Shown here one piece after another: positions 16,949 to 25,722 of a stretch of 64,000 bases of DNA. Origin of the DNA: Nocardia bovistercoris. GTDB lineage: Bacteria; Actinomycetota; Actinomycetes; Mycobacteriales; Mycobacteriaceae. Under the pieces are notes generated by a model, which was given only the letters and a program-made list of their open reading frames with translations, made no database searches and was not told the origin of the DNA. The stretch spans positions 41,642 to 105,641 of the forward strand of contig NZ_JADMLG010000023.1 in the NCBI RefSeq assembly GCF_015674855.1. Reading direction: 5' to 3'. Every line of letters begins with the position of its first letter. Position 1 is the stretch's first letter. A program made the translations under genes and the position numbers.

Positions 16949-17137
16949 TCAGAAGACCAGGTAGCGCGCGGCGATCTCCTCGATCAGCGGATCGTCGTCG
17001 GCCACCGAATCGAGCCGTTCCAGATCGTCTTCGACCGAGACCTGTCGCGTGTCTTCCTGCTCGGGATCCGGCGCGCCGTCCTCGTTGAGCTGCCGCAACA
17101 GTTTGGCCCGCACGCGCTGCTTCAATGTGTCGCTCAT
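16949..17137 (-). CDS. Small acidic conserved-type hypothetical protein
   Basis: 62 aa, start MSDTLKQRVRAKLLRQL. The N-terminal basic amphipathic helix is followed by a strongly acidic stretch (PDPEQEDTRQVSVEDDLERL) and IEEIAARYLVF. No family recognised. It is convergent with the M1 peptidase (21-bp gap). The longer frame upstream lacks coding character, so ATG 17137 is used. Confidence 0.6.
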   Translation of the reverse strand: MSDTLKQRVRAKLLRQLNEDGAPDPEQEDTRQVSVEDDLERLDSVADDDPLIEEIAARYLVF

Positions 17138-17300
17138 ACTCGAAGCTTGCCCGCCACACGACGGTGCAACCAGCAACGCCGCGCACACCGAACCGCACCG
17201 CTCCCGCACCGACACACCGCGACGCCGCACGACCGGGCGGGGACAGGCACCGCGACCCGACGCCAGTTGGCGACACCGAGCACACCGCACACCTACGGCG

Positions 17301-17345
17301 CGAGCCGAACTCACCGCACGACAGCGCTCGAGCCGAACTCACCGC
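17301..17345. repeat. 17-bp direct repeat pair
   Basis: CGAGCCGAACTCACCGC occurs at 17301-17317 and 17329-17345 in the non-coding stretch between the acidic small protein and the DUF2752 gene. The starts are 28 bp apart. Role unknown. Confidence 0.6.
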
Positions 17346-17352
17346 CCACGAA

Positions 17353-17838
17353 TCAGACGGGGGTGAGCCAGCCGCCCCACGGGGTGTTGCGGAAGACGCA
17401 GTACACGGCGATCAGCGCGAGCAGTATCCACATCGTCGACCGCTCGATCCTCGGCAGCACCAGCCGCTGCCCACGCCAGGCGCGCACGGCCCACGCGCCG
17501 ACCCACAGCGCGAGTCCGAACAGCAGCGGGACCGCGATCAGGTTGCTGTGCAGCGCGTCGACGATCCGCCCGTCGGTGAGGTTGTGCACGGACCGCATGC
17601 CACCGCACCCGGGGCAGTACATACCGGTCAACGCGTACACCGGGCACACACCGTATGCCCCTTCCACGTGCGGATCACGGAAATGCAGCAGCGCCACCGC
17701 CCCGATCCCCACGCCTGCCGTCAACAACGGCAACGGCATGGCCCGCCAGCCGCGCTGCGTCGGCGGCTTGGTGTATTTCGCCAGAATCGAGTCGGCGGCC
17801 GTTTCACCTGCGACATGCGCGCTCTCCACAAGGTTCAA
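17353..17838 (-). CDS. DUF2752 membrane protein
   Basis: Up to 161 aa. The DUF2752 signature is clear: CPVYALTGMYCPGCGGMRSVHNLTDG, with a CxxCGG cluster next to a membrane helix, then two more helices (about residues 98-117 and 133-150) and a terminal NTPWGGWLTP. Members are small inner-membrane proteins of unknown function. The start is uncertain: TTG 17838 lies 10 nt after the upstream VOC gene's stop; GTG 17829 and ATG 17739 are alternatives. Probably co-transcribed with the VOC gene. Confidence 0.8.
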   Translation of the reverse strand: MNLVESAHVAGETAADSILAKYTKPPTQRGWRAMPLPLLTAGVGIGAVALLHFRDPHVEGAYGVCPVYALTGMYCPGCGGMRSVHNLTDGRIVDALHSNLIAVPLLFGLALWVGAWAVRAWRGQRLVLPRIERSTMWILLALIAVYCVFRNTPWGGWLTPV

Positions 17839-17848
17839 CGGTAACCGC

Positions 17849-18226
17849 TTATTCGGGTTGGGCGAAGCGCAGCACGTTGCCGAACGGATCGGTGACGGCG
17901 AATCCGGGGCCGCCGGGACCGGGCTCCGGCGGTCCCGGTGCGGCGTACCGGTATTCCTTCTCCGCTAACTCGGCTTGCAGCGCGTACACGTCGGCGACCG
18001 GAATCCACACGACGGTGCCCGGTGTGCCGTCACCGTGGTGTTCGCTGAGGTGCAGTCGCAGTCCCGACCGCGAGACCTGCGCGTAGCGCGGGAAGTCGGG
18101 ACCGAATCGGTGTTCCCAGTCGATGTCGAGCCCGAGGTAATCCCGGTAGAACTCGTAGGCTTTGTCGACATCGAAGACGCGGAGCACCGGAACCGGCGCC
18201 GAAATACGAATATCCACCTTCGTCAC
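17849..18226 (-). CDS. Glyoxalase/VOC superfamily protein
   Basis: 125-aa single-module vicinal-oxygen-chelate protein, about the length of bleomycin-resistance-like family members. Two beta-alpha-beta-beta-beta halves are visible: PVLRVFDVDKAYEFYRDYLG at the N-terminus and VTDPFGNVLRFAQ at the C-terminus. Possible metal or ligand residues are in LRLHLSEHHG. The substrate cannot be told. GTG 18226 is preferred over TTG 18232. The DUF2752 gene follows 10 bp downstream. Confidence 0.85.
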   Translation of the reverse strand: MTKVDIRISAPVPVLRVFDVDKAYEFYRDYLGLDIDWEHRFGPDFPRYAQVSRSGLRLHLSEHHGDGTPGTVVWIPVADVYALQAELAEKEYRYAAPGPPEPGPGGPGFAVTDPFGNVLRFAQPE

Positions 18227-18317
18227 CCCCAAAGATCTTGCCGGATCCTAGCCGGTCATCGGCCGATCATGATCGATTTCATCCGGCGTTTCCTCGGCCG
18301 CCGTAGAATTTCACAGC

Positions 18318-18587
18318 GTGGATGCCGCTGGTTTCACCCGGCTCGACGGATTCGGGGTCAGCACGGCTCGCAAGCTGGAATTCGGGCATGTGGGTCACTG
18401 GCAGGCAGTACGGGACGGCGATACCGCGGGGTCGGTGGCGGTGGAGATCGATCCCGGTGACGGTTCCTCGGTGGTGGTGTTCGTGCGGACGCCGCACCGA
18501 CTCGACAGCAGTGCCGATTTCCACCCCGACGATCAGGTCTGTCTCGTGATTCCCGATCTGATCGCCGAACTCTTCGCTCCCGGCTGA
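18318..18587 (+). CDS. Hypothetical protein, leaderless transcript
   Basis: 89 aa, beginning MDAAGFTRLDGFGVSTARKL. It has an acidic, beta-rich middle (DTAGSVAVEIDPGDGSSVVVFVRTP) and a hydrophobic C-terminal helix (CLVIPDLIAELFAPG). No family recognised. The -10 hexamer TAGAAT at 18304-18309 lies 8 nt before GTG 18318, so translation probably starts at the first transcribed codon. Divergent from the VOC gene. Confidence 0.65.
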   Translation: MDAAGFTRLDGFGVSTARKLEFGHVGHWQAVRDGDTAGSVAVEIDPGDGSSVVVFVRTPHRLDSSADFHPDDQVCLVIPDLIAELFAPG

Positions 18588-18735
18588 TTCCCGAGCTCGA
18601 CTCGACGGTTCCGAGTCGAGCTCACGCCGATGTCACGCGAACCGGCGCCCGCGCGATACGTGGGAAAAGGGTGCCGGTCGCGGTGTTCGCCGTACCGATT
18701 ATCGGATATCCGACCATTCGGGCCAGGATTTCCGG

Positions 18736-18780
18736 ACCGTACCGCTTGCACTAGCTAGCACCCTGCTTGCAGGGTACGGT
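18736..18780. promoter_or_regulatory. Nested inverted repeats upstream of the alpha/beta hydrolase
   Basis: Outer arms ACCGTACC (18736-18743) and GGTACGGT (18773-18780) enclose CTAGCTAG and a second perfect palindrome ACCCTGC-TT-GCAGGGT (18760-18775). TTGCA half-sites recur. It lies 28 bp before the start codon and looks like a TetR-type operator. Confidence 0.6.
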
Positions 18781-18807
18781 AACGGCAGGACACAAAGGAG
18801 TGCTCGA

Positions 18808-19863
18808 ATGCTGGTCACGTCGATGCAGACGATCGCGGCGCTACGGGGAACCGAACCGCTCACCGCCGCCTACCGTGCCGGATTGCGCGGTCGCGCCTAC
18901 GCGACCGCGGCGCTGAACAAGCCGACCGCACCGCACGAAGTCATACCCGTGACCACCGCCGACGGCGCCCGGCTCCGCGTGCACGCCTACGGCCGGGCCG
19001 ACGCACCGACGATCGTGCTCGTGCACGGCTGGAGCTGCAGCATCGAGTACTGGTATCCGCAGATCAACGCGTTCGCCGACCGCTACCGGGTACTCACCTA
19101 CGATCAGCGCGGCCACGGCGAGAGCGGACTCGGCCGGTCCCGCCTCGGCGCCGCGAGCCTGGCGAGCGACCTGAACGCGGTCCTGCACGCGGGCCTCGCG
19201 CGCGGCGAACGCGCCGTGCTCGTCGGGCACAGCATGGGCGGCATGACCATCCAGGCGTGGGCGGCCCGCTACCCGGATCAGGTGGCCGAACGCGCGAGCG
19301 AGATCGTGCTCGTGAACACCGCCGCGCGCGAGGTGCGCGGCGAAACCGACATGCTGCCCCTGCTGAACAAGCCGCTCACGGTCGGCGCCCGCCCGGTGAC
19401 GTTGTGCGGCAGCACCCTTCGCATGCCGTCCCTGGTCGCGGAGACGGTCCTGTTCTCCCCCGTACCGGTACCCGGCGGTCGGCTCGTAAGCGCGGTCTTC
19501 AAGAACCGGGTGATGAACAAGGACGCCACCGACGATCAGGTCGCCTTCGCGCTCGCCGTCATCCGCGCCTGCCGCCCGCTCACCCGAGGCCTGCACGCCG
19601 CCGCCCTCGTCGATCTCGACCTCGGCGATTCCGCCACCCATATCAGCGTGCCGACGACGGTGATCGCGGGTTCGGCCGATCTACTGCTCCCCGAACGCAT
19701 GTCGCGCCACATCGTCGAAATCCTGGACCGCAACGGCGTATTGGCCGACTACCACGTCTGGCCGACCGGCCACCTCGGCACCATCGAAGCCGCCGACCGG
19801 TTCGACGCGGTGCTCGAGCGCGTCGCCGCCCGCGCGTCCCGCTGGAAGGCCGCAGCGGTCTGA
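18808..19863 (+). CDS. Alpha/beta hydrolase
   Basis: 351-aa cytosolic hydrolase-fold enzyme. Oxyanion strand VLVHGWSC, motif YDQRGHGESG, nucleophile elbow GHSMGG (Ser near residue 143), acid Asp probably in VIAGSADLLLPE, and catalytic His in WPTGHLGTIEA, the last 25 residues. Strong AAGGAG precedes ATG 18808. A palindromic operator lies upstream, so it is probably controlled by a TetR-like repressor not encoded nearby. Substrate (ester, lactone or epoxide) is unknown. Confidence 0.88.
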   Translation: MLVTSMQTIAALRGTEPLTAAYRAGLRGRAYATAALNKPTAPHEVIPVTTADGARLRVHAYGRADAPTIVLVHGWSCSIEYWYPQINAFADRYRVLTYDQRGHGESGLGRSRLGAASLASDLNAVLHAGLARGERAVLVGHSMGGMTIQAWAARYPDQVAERASEIVLVNTAAREVRGETDMLPLLNKPLTVGARPVTLCGSTLRMPSLVAETVLFSPVPVPGGRLVSAVFKNRVMNKDATDDQVAFALAVIRACRPLTRGLHAAALVDLDLGDSATHISVPTTVIAGSADLLLPERMSRHIVEILDRNGVLADYHVWPTGHLGTIEAADRFDAVLERVAARASRWKAAAV

Positions 19864-19930
19864 GGTCCCGCCCGCCGCGAACTATTCCCCACCGGCCGCG
19901 AATCTCGTTGCCGCGCCGGAAAAACGAAAA

Positions 19931-19969
19931 GGGGGAAGCTCCGGTACGTATCCGAAGGAGCTTCCCCCC
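19931..19969. terminator. Bidirectional terminator
   Basis: GGGGGAAGCTCC (19931-19942) pairs with GGAGCTTCCCCC (19957-19968) between two convergent hydrolase genes; A-rich sequence lies on one side. Confidence 0.8.
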
Positions 19970-20037
19970 GTACGGAAGGGTAGCGCCCCGCCGTATCGTT
20001 CGGCCCGGCGACTCGCCGAACCGAAACCTATTGCCGC

Positions 20038-21258
20038 CTAAAGCGACCCGCCGCCACCGATCAACCAGGGGTTGAAGGTGCACACCAGACCGGGGTGACC
20101 GGCCGGGTCGAGTGCGCGCAGCACGAGCGACAGCGCGCGCGGCGAGTACAGCATGGTCAGGTGATCGGAGAAGTCCTGATCGCAACCATCCTGCAGCACA
20201 ACGTTGTTCACGGTCGCACCCGGTCCCGCCTTCAGGAAGGTGAGGTCGAACGGCGTGGTGATCTCGTCGTAGCGGGTGCCGATGACCGTGTAATCGATCC
20301 CCGGAACGGTGTCGCCGCCTGCGTTCAGCTTGTTCACGAAGTTCGAGCCGACGGTCTGCTGGATACCCGCGTGGCCGACGAAGATCTCGACGAAGCCGAG
20401 CACGTCGATACCGAGGTTGTTGACCGCGCGGCCGAGCGCGCCGATCCCGTCGAGGGTGGTGCCGTGGTTGGTGGCGCCGAGGGTGATCAGGTTCTGCACC
20501 CGGGGCGCGCCGTTCTCGAACTTCGTGTAGTAGCTCGCCATCGGACCCGCCTGGGAATGCGCGATGATGTCGACCTTGTCCGCGCCGGTCGCCGTCACCA
20601 CCCGGTCGACGAACCGCGCGAGCTGCTTGGCCGAGTCCTCGATGTACCCGGTGCCCATGACGCCCGGCAGCACCGATCCGACGCCGCCGCCTTGCAGCAG
20701 GTTCGACCGGCCGTAGTTGAAGGTGAAGACGCAGAATCCGGCGTCCTTCAGCGGCTGGCCCATGTAGGCGTAGCCGTTGTAGGCGTTCATCCAGGTGCCG
20801 TGCAGCGCGACCACCGGGCGGGGGTGCGCGGCCGTTGGCTTGCAGTTCCAGTCGTTGGTTCCCGGCGGCGCGACATCCGGGTTCTGCAGGCCGTAGCCGA
20901 ACGCCGAAACCCACGAGGTCTGCGCGGGCCCGAAACCGATGGTGTCGGTGGCCGATCCGCCCGAGGAACCCGAGCTGCTCCCGGAACCGCCGTAGCAGTC
21001 GCCCGAACCGTTGCCCGAACCGGTGCCGCTGCCGGAGTTGCAGGCCGATCCGGTGCCCGCGACCGGCTGCGCCTTCAAACCGGCCTTGATGTAATCGGCG
21101 AGCGCCTGTTCGGTCGGCGCGGGCTCGGCGGGCGCCGGAGCGGGAGCGGCCGAGGTGACGGCGCCGCTCACGCAGGTCGTCAGCGCGGTCAAGCCGACCA
21201 TCAAGGCCAGCGCGCCGGACCTGCGCATTCGTGATCCGCTCCGAATCTTCGTCCTCAT
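20038..21258 (-). CDS. Secreted lipase/esterase (alpha/beta hydrolase)
   Basis: 406-aa exported enzyme. Signal peptide: MRTKIRSGSRMRRSGALALM and a hydrophobic run ending near SAAPAPAP. Next is a Ser/Gly-rich low-complexity linker with paired Cys, then a lipase fold. PVVALHGTW is the oxyanion strand, DIIAHSQAGP the nucleophile elbow (GxSxG variant AHSQAG), and SDHLTMLYSPRA probably holds the catalytic His. This resembles the class 2 lipase family of actinobacteria, likely acting on extracellular lipids. ATG 21258 has AAAGG upstream; the frame is open further 5' without support. Confidence 0.87.
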   Translation of the reverse strand: MRTKIRSGSRMRRSGALALMVGLTALTTCVSGAVTSAAPAPAPAEPAPTEQALADYIKAGLKAQPVAGTGSACNSGSGTGSGNGSGDCYGGSGSSSGSSGGSATDTIGFGPAQTSWVSAFGYGLQNPDVAPPGTNDWNCKPTAAHPRPVVALHGTWMNAYNGYAYMGQPLKDAGFCVFTFNYGRSNLLQGGGVGSVLPGVMGTGYIEDSAKQLARFVDRVVTATGADKVDIIAHSQAGPMASYYTKFENGAPRVQNLITLGATNHGTTLDGIGALGRAVNNLGIDVLGFVEIFVGHAGIQQTVGSNFVNKLNAGGDTVPGIDYTVIGTRYDEITTPFDLTFLKAGPGATVNNVVLQDGCDQDFSDHLTMLYSPRALSLVLRALDPAGHPGLVCTFNPWLIGGGGSL

Positions 21259-21463
21259 CGAGTACCTTTCGCGCGACATCGGTGTTCCGCGATGCGCAGT
21301 GTGTGCGCACCGCGCTGCGCTCAGCGTGGTGCCGATACCGGCCGGTAATCCAGCCCGCGGGGGAAGTCCGGGCAGATCATGAATGCGGAGCAACCGTTCA
21401 GTGACGACACACAGTCGGTCCCGGCGAACGCCGATACCGGGCCGCGCCATACTGTTTCGCCCG

Positions 21464-22270
21464 TCACACCGCCTTGCGCAGCCCCGCGTCGACGAGCACA
21501 TCTATTCCGGTCGTGCTGGCCGAGCGCGGTGAGCAGAGCAACACGACGGCGTCGGCGACCTCCTGCGGATCGATGAGCCTGCCGGTGGTCAGCTTCATCA
21601 TCTCGGCGGCACCCGTGCGCAACACGGTGTCGCGGTCGCTTCCGGTGGCCGCCGCGATCACCTCGGCGGCCCCGCCCGGCTCGGTCCACCACGGCGTGAC
21701 CACCGGACCCGGCGAAACCGTGTTCACGCGGATGCCTTTCGGCCCGAATTCCTCGGACAGCGCCTTGGTGAGGTTGCCGATGCCCGCCTTGGCCACGCCG
21801 TAGTCGACATTGACTCCGCTCGGCACGTGCGCGTGCGTCGAGGAGATGTTGACGATCGCACCGCCGCCCCTGGCCAGCATCATCGGTATCGCGGCGCGGA
21901 CCGCGCGCACCGTCGCCATGAGGTTGAACTCGAGCATGGCATGCCAGTCGGCGTCGTCGAGCGCGGTGAAGGAGAAGCGCGGCAGCACCGCACCCGGCGG
22001 CGGACCGCCCGCATTGTTGACCAGGATGTCGACGCCGCCGAAGGCGCGTTCGGCTTCGCCAAGCGCGCGTGCGGGTCCGTCGGAGGCGGTGAGGTCGACC
22101 GCGACATGCACGAGCCGCTCTCCCGCGATCGCGTCCAGTTCCGGGCTCGACCGCCGCGACACCGCGACGACGAGCGCGCCCTCGGCATGCAGGGTTCGCG
22201 CCGTGGCCAGGCCGATGCCTTTCGAAGCTCCGGTGACCACCGCGATTTCATTGCGCAACAAGAGATCCAT
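21464..22270 (-). CDS. SDR-family NAD(P)-dependent oxidoreductase
   Basis: 268-aa classical short-chain dehydrogenase. Cofactor motif TGASKGIG (residues 14-21), NNAG in ILVNNAGG, catalytic Ser in NISSTHAHV, and YGVAK (YxxxK). C-terminal TGIDVLVDAGLRKAV is typical. Substrate unknown. It is divergent from a second SDR gene across an AT-richer region with a palindrome at 22392-22420, suggesting both are under one regulator. Confidence 0.9.
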   Translation of the reverse strand: MDLLLRNEIAVVTGASKGIGLATARTLHAEGALVVAVSRRSSPELDAIAGERLVHVAVDLTASDGPARALGEAERAFGGVDILVNNAGGPPPGAVLPRFSFTALDDADWHAMLEFNLMATVRAVRAAIPMMLARGGGAIVNISSTHAHVPSGVNVDYGVAKAGIGNLTKALSEEFGPKGIRVNTVSPGPVVTPWWTEPGGAAEVIAAATGSDRDTVLRTGAAEMMKLTTGRLIDPQEVADAVVLLCSPRSASTTGIDVLVDAGLRKAV

Positions 22271-22391
22271 GCGAAGCAGCCTGGTCGCAGGTCAGGCGCC
22301 GAGCCGGCAGGTTCCGGCCACCGCGTTCCTGACCACCGTGTGCCTGACCACCGTGCACGCGAGTCAACGCAGCATCGGTGAAAATCATATT

Positions 22392-22420
22392 CTTGCGAAT
22401 CAGAATGCCATTCTGGCAAG
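22392..22420. promoter_or_regulatory. Palindromic operator between two divergent SDR genes
   Basis: CAGAATG-C-CATTCTG (22401-22415) is a perfect odd-length dyad, flanked by CTTGC (22392) and GCAAG (22416). TetR-family binding sites often look like this; no regulator gene is adjacent. Confidence 0.6.
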
Positions 22421-22470
22421 GTGCGTAGGTGGGTGGTCGCCGCGGCGACCTCGGCACGCACGGAGGATCT

Positions 22471-23178
22471 ATGCGCGAAACAGCAGTCATCACCGGAGCC
22501 GCGGGCGGAATCGGCGCGGCCGTCGCCCGACTGCTGGCCGCCGAGGGCGCGCACTGCGTGGTGGTCGACCGCGATCCAGCGGTGGCGGAGCTCGCGACGG
22601 AGATCGGGGGCGCGGCCGTCGTCGGCGACCTCACCGATCCGGAACTGTCCGTGCGCGCGGTCGCGACCGCTGGCCCGCGCCTCGACCTGCTGGTACTCAA
22701 CGCGGGCACGAATTCCGCCGACAAGGACCCGGCCGCCCTCGACATCGAGCGCTACCACCGCGTCGTCGGCGTCAACCAGCACGCGGTGATGTGGGGGCTG
22801 CGCGCCGGTCTCCCGGTCATGCGACGCGGCGGCGGCGGATCCATCGTGGTCACGGCCTCACTCGCGGCCATCCGCGCCACCCCGCAGGACCCCGTCTACG
22901 CCATGACCAAACACGCGGTGATCGGGCTGGTGCGTTCCCTGTCCGGCGCCCTCGCACCGGAGCACATCCGCCTCGCCGCGGTCTGCCCCGGACTCGTCGA
23001 CACCCCGCTGACCGCACCCGCCCGCGACCACTTCCACGCGGCGGGAATCCCGATGCTGTCCGCCGACACCGTGGCCGCCGCGATCGTCCACACCCTGCGC
23101 CACGGCCAACCCGGCGACGAACTCGTCGTCCGCCCCGGACAGCCGGACCACCACTACCTCCCGGCGCCGCTGCCATGA
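22471..23178 (+). CDS. SDR-family NAD(P)-dependent oxidoreductase
   Basis: 235-aa classical SDR: TGAAGGIG cofactor loop (residues 8-15), LVLNAG in place of NNAG, catalytic Ser in VVTASLA and YAMTK (YxxxK). CPGLVDTPL follows as usual. GGAGG lies directly before ATG 22471. A third SDR gene follows 144 bp downstream in the same direction, so the two may form one transcription unit. Confidence 0.9.
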   Translation: MRETAVITGAAGGIGAAVARLLAAEGAHCVVVDRDPAVAELATEIGGAAVVGDLTDPELSVRAVATAGPRLDLLVLNAGTNSADKDPAALDIERYHRVVGVNQHAVMWGLRAGLPVMRRGGGGSIVVTASLAAIRATPQDPVYAMTKHAVIGLVRSLSGALAPEHIRLAAVCPGLVDTPLTAPARDHFHAAGIPMLSADTVAAAIVHTLRHGQPGDELVVRPGQPDHHYLPAPLP

Positions 23179-23322
23179 GCCCCGCCCGCCACACCGCACA
23201 CCACGGCCTGCCGACACGGTCGCGATCGTGCGCGGGAACCCGTCGTCCGCCCGAACAGCCGCCGAGAACACCACCAGCGTGACCACGGCCATCACACATC
23301 CGCCGACCGAACAGGAGTTCCC

Positions 23323-24093
23323 ATGGGATACGCCGACACCATCTTCGACCTCACCGACCGGGTCGTACTCGTCACCGGCGGCAGTCGCGGCCTCGGACGC
23401 GAGATGGCCTTCGCCGTCGCGCGCTGCGGGGCCGACGTGATCGTCGCCAGCCGCGACTACGACAACTGCGCGGCGACGGCGGCCGAGATCGAGCGCGAAA
23501 CCGGCAGGGCCGCAATGCCATACGGCGTGCACGTGGGCCGGTGGGATCAGCTCGACGGACTGGTCGATGCCGCCTACGACCGATTCGGCAAGGTCGACGT
23601 CCTCGTCAACAACGCCGGGATGCAGCCCGTCTACGACTCACTGGATTCGGTGAGCGAGAAGCTGTTCGACGCCGTGGTCGCCCTGAACATGAAGGGCCCG
23701 TTCCGTTTGTCGGTGCTGGTCGGCGAGCGTATGGTCGCGGCCGGGCGCGGGTCGATCATCAATGTCAGTTCCACCGGGTCGATCCGCCCGCGCCCCTCGA
23801 TCGTGCCGTACGCGGCGGCCAAGGCCGGTCTCAACGCCATGACCGAAGGGCTCGCCCTCGCATTCGGGCCGAAGGTGCGGGTCAACACCCTGATGGCGGG
23901 TCCGTATCGCACGGGCGCCACCAAGGGCTGGAATCTCGACGATCTCGATCCGGCCGAGAACCCGTTCGCCGCGCACGCCCTGCAGCGCCTCGGCAGCCCC
24001 GCCGAAATCATCGGGGCCGCACTGTTCCTCGCCTCCGACGCGTCGAGTTACACCTCCGGTACGACCCTGCGCTCCGACGGCGGCATGCCGTGA
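23323..24093 (+). CDS. SDR-family NAD(P)-dependent oxidoreductase
   Basis: 256-aa classical SDR: TGGSRGLG (residues 19-26), NNAGM, Ser in NVSSTGS, and YAAAK. The C-terminus SGTTLRSDGGMP is the normal SDR end. AGGAG is 5 nt before ATG 23323. It lies downstream of another SDR in the same orientation, and a hairpin terminator follows. The group of three SDRs suggests a small catabolic or lipid-modifying set, without a recognisable pathway marker. Confidence 0.9.
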   Translation: MGYADTIFDLTDRVVLVTGGSRGLGREMAFAVARCGADVIVASRDYDNCAATAAEIERETGRAAMPYGVHVGRWDQLDGLVDAAYDRFGKVDVLVNNAGMQPVYDSLDSVSEKLFDAVVALNMKGPFRLSVLVGERMVAAGRGSIINVSSTGSIRPRPSIVPYAAAKAGLNAMTEGLALAFGPKVRVNTLMAGPYRTGATKGWNLDDLDPAENPFAAHALQRLGSPAEIIGAALFLASDASSYTSGTTLRSDGGMP

Positions 24094-24128
24094 GCCGATC
24101 GGCCGGGTGAAATCCGCGGGCCGCGACG

Positions 24129-24161
24129 ACCGGGCGAGCACGGCGTGCGCACTCGCCCGGT
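24129..24161. terminator. Bidirectional terminator hairpin
   Basis: ACCGGGCGAG (24129-24138) and CTCGCCCGGT (24152-24161) form a perfect 10-bp stem with a 13-nt loop between convergent genes. Confidence 0.7.
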
Positions 24162-24203
24162 CCGCGCACCCGGTAGGCCCCGACCGCCTACCGGTGCGTC
24201 TGT

Positions 24204-24404
24204 TCAGGCCTGTCCGGGCCGCAGATGCAGCAGTTCCAGCGACGCCAGATGCACTTGGCAGTCGTCGGGCTGATGTTCGGAGTGGAAATCGATGAGTTCA
24301 CGGGCTCGTGGCTCCGTGAGACCCATGACTTGCACACCGCACAAATGCTCGGCGAGCCTGCTGTCCGCGTGCACGAGCAGCAAACGACCGGGCAACACTC
24401 GCAT
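24204..24404 (-). CDS. Small hypothetical protein
   Basis: 66 aa: MRVLPGRLLLVHADSRLAEH, then a motif MGLTEPRARELIDFHSEH and a C-terminal VHLASLELLHLRP. ATG 24404 has AGGAG with good spacing; the longer frame upstream lacks coding bias. No family recognised. It shares a long divergent intergenic region with the secreted protein to the right. Confidence 0.6.
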   Translation of the reverse strand: MRVLPGRLLLVHADSRLAEHLCGVQVMGLTEPRARELIDFHSEHQPDDCQVHLASLELLHLRPGQA

Positions 24405-24870
24405 ATCAACTCCTGAGAGGCTTGCGCGGTCCTTCGATCGTTGGCACACCCGGCGATCGGCTTGTCCGCGAGGCGGTCCAGCCGGCACCGACAGCGCTGT
24501 CGGGACCGAATTCCGTAGGCGAGTTCCGATCCGGCACAATGGAAAGGAACTCGGCTGCCCGGAGGTAACCGGATACGTGTGTCCGGTTATCGCAGAGTAG
24601 TGTTCCGCATCTCGGCCACCCCAGTCAACTGTGATGTGACGCGCCACCTATCCGCCTCGGGACCTTTGGGCCTCGCGACAAAGCCCCCCGCGAAGTCGCT
24701 GCACACGGCCGTTGTGACCGAGACATGGACACTCGCTCCCGCGCACCGCCCACCCGATGCGGGCCAGTTACTGCACGAGTGTATGAACAGGTAGCTGGCT
24801 ACTCGTGCGCAAATTCACCCCGCGCCACAAACTGATCTCCGAATTCGGAACACCCGTACCGGAGATCGAC
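24405..24870. other. 466-bp divergent intergenic region with two dyads
   Basis: No convincing gene. Two inverted repeats stand out: TAACCGGA/TCCGGTTA (24566-24589, 8-nt spacer) and GCACGAGT/ACTCGTGC (24773-24780 and 24801-24808), the second in the leader of the secreted protein gene. They are candidate regulator or structured-leader sites. Confidence 0.5.
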
Positions 24871-25722
24871 ATGAGATGTGATGCGCGTTCACTGCTGGTC
24901 GCCACAGCCGCGACGATCTTGATCGGTGCGCCCGCGCCGTTCGCGAGCGCCGCACCGGTCTCACAGCCCGCGGCCCCGCCAACCGCCCCCGGCGGACCGG
25001 TCACCCCCCACGCGGGGACAGGCTCCGAATGCTGCACCCCTCAACCGCCTCCCATCACGACACCACCGCCACCCATCACGACACCACCGCCCGCGCAGAC
25101 GACCCCCGCGACCACGCCGCTGACATCGTTCTCCCCGGCGATCACCGCGGACCCGACCGCCGCGCAGCCGGGCACGACCATCACCGTCCACCTCACCGGC
25201 TGGCCGTGCCGAGGCGTGACACTCACCCACTCCGGCACCAGCACCGTCGTCGACCCGCGCGCCGAGGTACCGGTGACCATTCCCGCGGATACCGCCGTCG
25301 GCGCATACCTCATCTCCGCGAGTTGCGACCACCTGCAAAGAAGGCTGAACGATTCCGTCACCATCCAGATCGTCCCGGCTCGAGCACCTGTGACGCCCCC
25401 CACGACCACCGTCTCGTCACCCCCCGTCGCCCGACCGCAGGGCGGCGGCATCGACACCGACTCGTCGACCACAACCCCGGACCCGACCAACCCGGTCGGC
25501 TCCATCCTCGGCCTCGGCGCGATGCTGCTCGCCCTCGCGGTGGCGACCTCGATCGTGCGGCGCCGCGTCCGACGCCAACGGCACCCGACCCGACCCGACC
25601 TGCGAGTCGCCGTGGTCACCGACTCGGCCCCCGCGATCGGCTTCCGACAGTTCGGCGCGCCGACCGTCCTGGTCCGGCTCTTCGGCGGCGAGCCACGATT
25701 GCAGATCAGAGAGGTACCGTGA
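24871..25722 (+). CDS. Exported, membrane-anchored Pro-rich protein
   Basis: 283 aa. A signal peptide (MRCDARSLLVATAATILIGA ... FASAAP) is followed by a Pro/Thr-rich stretch with repeated HHDTT-coding DNA (TTPPPPI repeats), then a beta-sandwich-like domain (ITADPTAAQPGTTITVHLTG to ISASC, about residues 90-155). A second Pro/Thr linker, one transmembrane helix (SILGLGAMLLALAVATSIV) and a basic cytoplasmic tail of about 55 residues complete it. GGAG precedes ATG 24871. Its stop overlaps the next gene (TGATG), so the two are coupled. Function unknown; possibly a cell-surface sensor or envelope protein. Confidence 0.65.
   Translation: MRCDARSLLVATAATILIGAPAPFASAAPVSQPAAPPTAPGGPVTPHAGTGSECCTPQPPPITTPPPPITTPPPAQTTPATTPLTSFSPAITADPTAAQPGTTITVHLTGWPCRGVTLTHSGTSTVVDPRAEVPVTIPADTAVGAYLISASCDHLQRRLNDSVTIQIVPARAPVTPPTTTVSSPPVARPQGGGIDTDSSTTTPDPTNPVGSILGLGAMLLALAVATSIVRRRVRRQRHPTRPDLRVAVVTDSAPAIGFRQFGAPTVLVRLFGGEPRLQIREVP

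Noticed and set aside
24579..24794. 71-codon frame in the divergent gap at 24.4-24.9 kb
   Set aside because: No ribosome binding site, overlaps two inverted repeats, and lacks third-position GC bias.
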